Of a DNA stretch of 14,784 nt, positions 8,543 to 13,327 are shown piece by piece. Source of the DNA: Bryobacterales bacterium. GTDB lineage: Bacteria > Acidobacteriota > Terriglobia > Bryobacterales > Bryobacteraceae. The stretch lies in the NCBI GenBank assembly GCA_003154855.1, contig PMEV01000230.1:13466-28249 (forward strand), read 5' to 3'. The position numbers were made by a program, and so were the translations under genes. Position 1 is the stretch's first letter. Each line of letters begins with the position of its first letter. Under the pieces are notes generated by a model, which was given only the letters and a program-made list of their open reading frames with translations, was not told where the DNA came from and searched no databases.

Positions 8543-9160
8543 ATGGAGAACTCTGTGCTGGTCCCCATGGTCGTTGAGCAGACGTCGCGGGGAGAGCGGG
8601 CATACGACATCTACTCCCGGTTACTGAAGGAGAACATCATCTTCCTGGGAACGCCGATCGACGACACGGTGGCCAACCTGGTGATTGCGCAGATGCTGTT
8701 CCTGGCGGCGGAGGATCCGCAGCGGGATATCTCGCTGTATATCAACTCGCCGGGTGGGTCGATCTCCTCCGGTCTGGCGATCCTGGATACGATGCGGTTT
8801 GTGGAGCCCGACATTGTGACCATCTGCGTGGGGCAGGCGGCATCCATGGGAGCGGTGCTGCTGGCGGCGGGCAGCAAGGGCAAGCGGTACAGCCTGCCAC
8901 ACTCGCGCATCCTGATCCACCAGCCTTCGATGAGCGGGCTGGCCGGGCAGGCTACCGACATCGACATCTATGCGCGGGAGATCTTGCGCATGCGGGAAAT
9001 CCTGAACCAGATTCTGGCGGATTGCACTGGGCAAGACGTGGACAAGATCTCGCGGGACGTGGACCGCGACTATATCCTGGAGCCGGAACAGGCGCTGGCA
9101 TACGGCATGATCGACCGAGTGATCACCAGCCGCGATCTGACGCCGGTGGCGAAGCCGTAG
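8543..9160 (+). CDS. clpP: ATP-dependent Clp protease proteolytic subunit ClpP
   Basis: This 205-aa serine peptidase forms the tetradecameric barrel that degrades proteins unfolded by ClpX or ClpA/ClpC. The catalytic triad is Ser101 (GQAASMGA), His126 (ILIHQPS) and Asp176 (RDVDRDYILEP), matching E. coli ClpP by alignment from memory. The INSPGG strand (68-72) and the family length are normal. The ATG follows GAGAGGAG. There is no long N-terminal propeptide; the short stretch before VPMVVEQTSRGERAYDIYSRLL may be trimmed. Unlike the common tig-clpP-clpX arrangement, it follows an Rrf2 regulator and no Clp ATPase is in the window. It may be a second, regulated paralogue or the only copy moved out of the usual operon; this cannot be told from here. 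Confidence 0.96.
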   Translation: MENSVLVPMVVEQTSRGERAYDIYSRLLKENIIFLGTPIDDTVANLVIAQMLFLAAEDPQRDISLYINSPGGSISSGLAILDTMRFVEPDIVTICVGQAASMGAVLLAAGSKGKRYSLPHSRILIHQPSMSGLAGQATDIDIYAREILRMREILNQILADCTGQDVDKISRDVDRDYILEPEQALAYGMIDRVITSRDLTPVAKP

Positions 9161-9216
9161 CCGGCGTTTCTTGCGCATCGTCGGTTGCGACGCACGATAG
9201 GGCCATGTCTACGGAA
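9161..9216. other. Convergent intergenic spacer after clpP
   Basis: The short spacer between the clpP stop and the REP-like element holds no gene. The region 9188-9200 is the 13-mer shared with the first convergent gap. Confidence 0.4.
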
Positions 9217-9263
9217 TCCACCGGCGGCGAGACCGCCGGCGCTACCACGACGACGGCGTGCGG
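9217..9263. repeat. REP-like palindromic repeat, copy 2
   Basis: The same element as at 6177-6224: CCGGCGG, loop CGAGA, CCGCCGG (9221-9239), then GCTACC and ACGACGGCGTGCGG, with one loop substitution, one indel and a few mismatches. It also lies between convergent genes, clpP (+, ends 9160) and the nucleotidyltransferase (-, ends 9265). The 13-mer CGACGCA-C-GATAG at 9188-9200 matches a sequence that also precedes copy 1. Confidence 0.7.
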
Positions 9264-9264
9264 G

Positions 9265-10410
9265 TCAGGGCCTGCGGCCCGCCAGGCGCCGAAAGGCGGA
9301 GCGCGTCAGGTGGCGCGCCAGCCCCCAGGCGCTCTCGTATCCGAAGGCATACTCGAGGTGGCGCACAAACCCGGCTGCGTGGTAAACCGGGGAGGCGCCT
9401 CCCAGCGAGCGGCGCCAGCGCGCATAGAAGGGCAGCAGATCCTGCCAGGCCGAGCGGGCTGCGAAGGGGTCCGAGTCGCGGGCAAACCCGGCGGCCGTAG
9501 AGGCGCTAACCGCGGCGCCCGAGAGCGTGGTCAGAACCTCGGCCGGCACGGGCGCATCGAATTCCGAGAGCAGGAACTCGAGGGCCCGACGCACGTAGGG
9601 GACGACGTCCAGACTCAGAGAGGCTTCGACCAGGAGCTCCCAATCCAGGGCGGGGAACCGGCGCAGCAGCAGGATCGAGTCTGCAATCCAGCGGATGGGC
9701 GGGGTCTCGCTCCAGACGATTCCGTGCACGCAAATGCCGAACAGGTGCGCGGCCGGAGTGCAGGTCCGCAGAGGAAGGCCCAGGAACTCCAGGGGCTGGG
9801 AGTGCTCCCAAAACATCTGGTCGGCGCTGGAGTGGCAGCACAGATTCAGCGCGTGCCAGTGCAGATCGACGCGGCCACCCGAAGGAGCTTCGAAGTCCAT
9901 CGCATGGCGGAAGCGGAAGAAGCTTTGGGAGAGCGCTCGCGGCCGCCAGTAGAGCGGCCGCCAGCCCGCCGCCTCGAGCTTTTCCCAGAGTTCCCGCGCG
10001 TCGGCGGGGGGAACGAGAATATCGATATCGCGCATGGGACGGCAGCCGGCGTCCGGATACACCTGGAAGGCCAGGGCCGCGCCCTTCATCAGCAGGACGG
10101 GAGTGCCAGCGGCGTGGAGCGCCTCGAGGAGCGGCCGCACCTGGCTGAACAGCACCTGGTTCTGGCTCCAGGCCTGGCGGCGGACGCCCTTCAACCGGTT
10201 GGAGTGGGGGCCCTGGTAACCCTGTGCGGAGAGATTGGCGCCGACCAGCGGCAGCAGGCGGAACGATCCGTCGTCGAGATGGTCGAGACCGCCATCCCGC
10301 CCCCATCGCTCCCAGGCGGCGACGCCCTCCGGCCCCCGGCTGAGGGCAGCCCTGAGGAGCAGCATCTGCCGAGGGTTGGGCAGACACCCGCCCGCCTGGT
10401 TGGCCGTCAC
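9265..10410 (-). CDS. NTP_transf_5-type nucleotidyltransferase family protein
   Basis: This 381-aa protein is of the uncharacterised nucleotidyltransferase family often found in polysaccharide and lasso-peptide clusters. The fold core is visible: VLLMKGAALAF with Lys109-Gly110, then VYPDAGCRPMRDIDILV with the metal-binding pair Asp128 and Asp130, and a third acidic residue Asp182 in VDLHWH. The start is the GTG at 10410: it has an AGGGAGAG Shine-Dalgarno 6 bases upstream and overlaps the stop of the preceding glycosyltransferase as GTGA. The frame runs on upstream to 10800, but that part is out-of-frame glycosyltransferase sequence. Pseudomycoidin-type lasso clusters pair a similar enzyme with an HprK-like kinase to attach sugars to a phosphorylated peptide. 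Whether this one does the same is inference. It is the last gene of the operon. Confidence 0.85.
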   Translation of the reverse strand: MTANQAGGCLPNPRQMLLLRAALSRGPEGVAAWERWGRDGGLDHLDDGSFRLLPLVGANLSAQGYQGPHSNRLKGVRRQAWSQNQVLFSQVRPLLEALHAAGTPVLLMKGAALAFQVYPDAGCRPMRDIDILVPPADARELWEKLEAAGWRPLYWRPRALSQSFFRFRHAMDFEAPSGGRVDLHWHALNLCCHSSADQMFWEHSQPLEFLGLPLRTCTPAAHLFGICVHGIVWSETPPIRWIADSILLLRRFPALDWELLVEASLSLDVVPYVRRALEFLLSEFDAPVPAEVLTTLSGAAVSASTAAGFARDSDPFAARSAWQDLLPFYARWRRSLGGASPVYHAAGFVRHLEYAFGYESAWGLARHLTRSAFRRLAGRRP

Positions 10411-11084
10411 CTGCCGCTCTCCCTGCGCCGCTGGAGGGCGGCGTGGGCCACGCGGGCGTAATCGGCGCGCGCGGAACGCTCGCGGACCCCGGTGTTCTCC
10501 CCATGGATGCGGCGGCGCAGCACGGGCTCGGGCAAGCTGGCGGAGCGCATACCCAACTCGCGGGCACGCGCGCACCAATCGACGAACTCCCCGACACGCA
10601 GGCCGGTGTCGAACCATCCCACCCGGTCGAACAAGCTTCTGCGCAGCAGCGTGGCGCCGGGTAGCAGGCCGGTCGCCGGCGGCTTCTCGACGACTTTCCC
10701 GCCGATCTCGCGGAATTCTACGACCTGCCCGTAGACAAGACCGAGCTGGGGATCGCCAGCCAGCACACTGGCCAGGCGGGCCAGCACGTGCGGGATCCAT
10801 AGGTCGTCCGCGTCGAGGAAGGCGAGCCAGGCGCCCCGCGCCACGGCCGCTCCGGCATTGCGGGCAGCTCCGGCCCCGGCGTGCGGCTGGGCGAGGACTC
10901 GGACGGGCGGCCCGAACGACCGCGCTAACTCGGCCGTGCGGTCGGCCGACCCGTCGTCGACCACGATCACCTCGAGCGGCCGGTAGTCCTGTTCGAGGAC
11001 GCTGCGGATCGCCTCCTCGAGGTACGCCCCGGCATTGAAGGCGGGGATCACCACACTGGCCAGTGGAGCGGTGTCCTCACTCAT
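10407..11084 (-). CDS. Family 2 glycosyltransferase (GT-A fold), second of a tandem pair
   Basis: This 225-aa inverting GT-A glycosyltransferase would transfer a sugar from an NDP-sugar donor. From the start chosen at 11084 (MSEDTAPLAS), residues 10-100 hold the nucleotide-binding domain: SVVIPAFNAG, VVDDGS (Asp43-Asp44) and the metal-binding DAD in FLDADDLW (Asp91-Asp93). A GEFVDW motif stands where the catalytic base region is expected, and an RRIHGENTG motif lies near the C terminus. An ATG at 11102 is also possible and would add six residues. The preferred start overlaps the upstream stop by eight bases (ATGAGTGA). There is no membrane segment, so it is a soluble cytoplasmic enzyme. The N-terminal half closely resembles the preceding glycosyltransferase, suggesting a tandem duplication. 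Donor and acceptor are unknown. Confidence 0.92.
   Translation of the reverse strand: MSEDTAPLASVVIPAFNAGAYLEEAIRSVLEQDYRPLEVIVVDDGSADRTAELARSFGPPVRVLAQPHAGAGAARNAGAAVARGAWLAFLDADDLWIPHVLARLASVLAGDPQLGLVYGQVVEFREIGGKVVEKPPATGLLPGATLLRRSLFDRVGWFDTGLRVGEFVDWCARARELGMRSASLPEPVLRRRIHGENTGVRERSARADYARVAHAALQRRRESGR
10417..10424 (-). promoter_or_regulatory. Ribosome binding site fixing the GTG start of the nucleotidyltransferase
   Basis: On the minus strand AGGGAGAG lies six bases before the GTG at 10408-10410. Together with the GTGA stop/start overlap, it shows that the much longer open frame to 10800 is not used. Confidence 0.7.
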
Positions 11085-11820
11085 CGGAAGGCCGCTTCTC
11101 ATCGTAGCTGTACCAGCCTGGGAGATTCCGAGCGACGCCGTCTTTGCGGCGCCGGCGCTGGAGAGATTTGTGGATCACCAGGGCCTGGATGGCGTTACGC
11201 TGGGGCACGTGGCGGGTCATGTTGGAATCGTGGTGGCGGTAGAAAAGGGTCACTTCGGCCACCAGGAGGATCTTCAAATCGGCTTCCCGCGCCCGCAGGA
11301 ACCAATCGTGGTCTTCGCTATAGCGTAGCGACTCGTCGAACCCTCCCACCACGTCGAAGGCCCGGCGGCGGTAGACGGCGGAGCCGATGAGAATGCCGGG
11401 CAGCTCACGGTCGGAAGTCTCAAAGCGCAAATCGGGGATCCGGCCTCCCGGAAGCTCGACGTAGCGGACACGGCCCGACACCAGGTCCAGCGCGGGGTCC
11501 TTGAGCAGACGGCCCACCTGCAGATCCAGCTTGCCCACGGGCCACAGGTCGTCGGCGTCGAGAAAGGCGATGATCTCGCCGCGGGCCTCGCGCAGCCCCA
11601 AATTCCGCGCCGCGGAGGGCCCCCGGTTCTCCTGGCGCAGATAGCGCACTTCCGGCGCCAGACCGGGGGCCACTTCCGGCGTCGAGTCCGTCGAGCCGTC
11701 GTCGACGACCAGGATCTCGAGAGGCTCATAATGCTGCGCCAGCACATTCGCGACCGCTTCGGACAGGAAACGGGCGGCGTTGTAGGAGGGAATGACGACG
11801 CTCACGAGAGGGCGGTTCAT
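11077..11820 (-). CDS. Family 2 glycosyltransferase (GT-A fold), first of a tandem pair
   Basis: This 247-aa GT2 enzyme starts at the ATG at 11820, which overlaps the kinase gene stop as ATGA and is preceded by GGGGGGAG. The frame is open to 11901, but that extension reads through the kinase gene. Motifs in order: SVVIPSYNAARFL (7-19), VVDDGSTDST (39-47), GPSAARNLG (68-75), FLDADDLW with Asp88 and Asp90, GGFDESL (159-165), SEDHDWFLRA with the likely base Asp170 or Asp172, and YRHHDSNMTRH near residue 200. These are typical of a bacterial glycosyltransferase acting on a glycan or peptide acceptor. It has no transmembrane helix. Both glycosyltransferases end in an HxSLQRRR-like basic helix. Its role in the operon is probably sugar addition to the product of the PqqD/kinase step, by context only. 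Confidence 0.93.
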   Translation of the reverse strand: MNRPLVSVVIPSYNAARFLSEAVANVLAQHYEPLEILVVDDGSTDSTPEVAPGLAPEVRYLRQENRGPSAARNLGLREARGEIIAFLDADDLWPVGKLDLQVGRLLKDPALDLVSGRVRYVELPGGRIPDLRFETSDRELPGILIGSAVYRRRAFDVVGGFDESLRYSEDHDWFLRAREADLKILLVAEVTLFYRHHDSNMTRHVPQRNAIQALVIHKSLQRRRRKDGVARNLPGWYSYDEKRPSDE

Positions 11821-12887
11821 GGCTCCCCCCGGCGGCCCAGCAGTTCCAGGATTCTGGCCGGGATCTGATGCAGATCGGTGCCTGCTTCCAGAACATAGCA
11901 CGGAAGCTGGCGGGCCAGGGCGGCGATCTTGGCGAAGGCCTGGCGCTCGGCGCCTGGCAGGTGATAGAGCGTGGTGGGCGCCAGCGCCCGAACCGCCTCC
12001 GCCACCGTGGCCGGACGCAGTTGAGTGTTGCGGAGGCCGGTCACCCGTGGAACGACCAGCGCTCGGATAGGAAAGCCTGCGGCGATCTTGGCGGGCCGCC
12101 AGGAGCGGAGGAAAAGCAGCGCCTTTTCCCGGTCCAGTCGGTCCGTGTTATCCAGGAACGGCCGCAGGCCGGGGAACCGTTCGAGGTTGTCCACGTCGAT
12201 CTTCGCCGTGGCATACAGGCAGTAGACGTAGGGCGAGGGCGCGTGCCGCACCAGGACGTAGTCGTCGCCGGCGTAGGATAGCTCCGAATCGAGACAGGCC
12301 AGCGCCGCCGTGGACTTCCCGCTGCCGCTGGGGCCGGCGATCAGAACACCCCCCTCGGCCAACCCTACCGCGGCCGCATGGACCGGCTGGAAGGGCAGAT
12401 CCTCGAACCACCAGTGCATCACCGTCCGCAAAGGGAAACTGCGCTCCCAAAAGGGAACCCGGGCGGCATCCGGCATCCAATACAGCGCTTCGCGGCGTTC
12501 GCGGTCCAGCATCAAAAGGACGTCGGCGCCCTGCTCGAAGGCGGTGCGAAAGCGTTCCGTGCTGAAGCCCGCAATCTCACCACGCGGCAAGTACGCGGAG
12601 GCATCCCAACCGGCCCGCAACGCGACTCCGGTAGTGGCCGCGTCGAAGAGGCAGACGGTGAGATCGGGCGCGGCGTCCGGGCTGGTCGCCAGATGTTCGA
12701 TGGCGGGCGTCAGGCGCTCTTCCAAGGCGCCGCCCGCAAAGCGCAACCGCAGGATGCGATCCCCGACGCGGAACCGCCGATCCACCACACCCGCAGATTC
12801 CGCCGCAGCCTCGAAGCGCGCCCGGGCATCCTCGAAGAATCGGGTTGGCGCCGCGTTCAAGGCTCCTCCGCGGGACGGCTGGGCCAT
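11817..12887 (-). CDS. HPr kinase-like P-loop ATPase (peptide/protein serine kinase candidate)
   Basis: This protein of up to 356 aa has a C-terminal HprK-like kinase domain. The Walker A motif GPSGSGKST is at 185-193 (Lys191). His170 in PVHAAAV lies just upstream, where HPr kinases carry a catalytic His. Gly207-Asp208-Asp209 (SYAGDDYVL) matches the acidic ADD motif of the family. The N-terminal 165 residues are a separate domain seen in stand-alone homologues. No HPr or PTS gene is nearby, so classical carbon-catabolite control is unlikely. Lasso peptide clusters contain similar kinases that phosphorylate a peptide C terminus. Start: ATG at 12887 overlaps the PqqD gene by 31 bases. An in-frame TTG at 12860 sits after GGAGGAG and overlaps the stop as TTGA, matching the ATGA and GTGA junctions downstream; it would give 347 aa and may be the true start. 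Confidence 0.88.
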   Translation of the reverse strand: MAQPSRGGALNAAPTRFFEDARARFEAAAESAGVVDRRFRVGDRILRLRFAGGALEERLTPAIEHLATSPDAAPDLTVCLFDAATTGVALRAGWDASAYLPRGEIAGFSTERFRTAFEQGADVLLMLDRERREALYWMPDAARVPFWERSFPLRTVMHWWFEDLPFQPVHAAAVGLAEGGVLIAGPSGSGKSTAALACLDSELSYAGDDYVLVRHAPSPYVYCLYATAKIDVDNLERFPGLRPFLDNTDRLDREKALLFLRSWRPAKIAAGFPIRALVVPRVTGLRNTQLRPATVAEAVRALAPTTLYHLPGAERQAFAKIAALARQLPCYVLEAGTDLHQIPARILELLGRRGEP

Positions 12888-13300
12888 CCCGCCTCGTCCA
12901 CATCGTGAACGGGATCCAGCAGGAACAGATCCTGCATGTCGGTATAGGTGGAGATGGAGGGCGGCGTCCAGGGGCAGACCGGCTCCTCCGGAATGGCCCG
13001 CGGCTCCTCCCCATTCGGGGCAGGCGAAATCAGGCCTTCCTCCAACAGTTTTCCCCAGAATCCCAGTGCCTGACCCGGGGCTTCGGGGGGCGCCCCAGAC
13101 TGGCGAAGATGCGCGAGCGTCTCGGCGGGCGTGGCGCCAGCCTCAATCATCCGCCAGAGCAGAGCGCCGGCGCGATCCAGGCTGTAGTACGTTCCCGATT
13201 CCAGATTAATGACGACCAGTTCGTCCTCAAAGCTCTGCCAGGCAATCCTGGGACTCGGGACGCAGAATCTTCTGTCGGCCGGAACCGTCATTGAATCCAA
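12857..13300 (-). CDS. PqqD-domain protein (RiPP recognition element) with C-terminal acidic/aromatic tail
   Basis: This 147-aa protein contains a PqqD-like winged-helix domain at about 15-92: IAWQSFEDELVVINLESGTYYSLD, then a GALLWRMIEAGAT helix and a C-terminal helix KLLEEGLI. PqqD domains (RiPP recognition elements) bind leader peptides and present them to modifying enzymes. After a Pro-rich linker (93-113) comes an unusual tail, 114-147, with core YTDMQDLFLLDP and VHDVDEAGWP. It contains the aromatic, acidic and Gly-Trp-Pro residues of a short linear motif and could be a docking peptide or even a built-in substrate. The TTG start at 13300 has AGGAG eight bases upstream; an in-frame ATG at 13291 is 17 bases from it and less likely. 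It lies 27 bases after the ATPase gene and overlaps the kinase gene. Confidence 0.87.
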   Translation of the reverse strand: MDSMTVPADRRFCVPSPRIAWQSFEDELVVINLESGTYYSLDRAGALLWRMIEAGATPAETLAHLRQSGAPPEAPGQALGFWGKLLEEGLISPAPNGEEPRAIPEEPVCPWTPPSISTYTDMQDLFLLDPVHDVDEAGWPSRPAEEP

Positions 13301-13316
13301 AACAAGATCTCCTGTT
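13301..13316 (-). promoter_or_regulatory. Ribosome binding site of the PqqD gene, within an imperfect palindrome
   Basis: AGGAG (minus strand, 13309-13313) lies 8 bases before the TTG start. It is embedded in an imperfect 16-bp inverted repeat, AACA-N8-TGTT, covering almost the whole short gap to the ATPase stop. The palindrome could be an operator or a hairpin that hides the ribosome binding site; at 12 of 16 positions it may be chance. Confidence 0.4.
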
Positions 13317-13327
13317 CCGAAATAGGC

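Noticed and set aside
9022..10461. A 479-codon open frame on the + strand, overlapping clpP and the nucleotidyltransferase
   Set aside because: It is antisense to a recognisable nucleotidyltransferase, runs through the clpP 3' end and the palindrome, and its translation is Arg/Gly/Ala-rich with no motif; it is a high-GC shadow.
10411..10800. N-terminal extension of the nucleotidyltransferase frame
   Set aside because: It reads through the glycosyltransferase in another frame, is Arg/Pro-rich, and the GTG at 10410 has a strong ribosome binding site.
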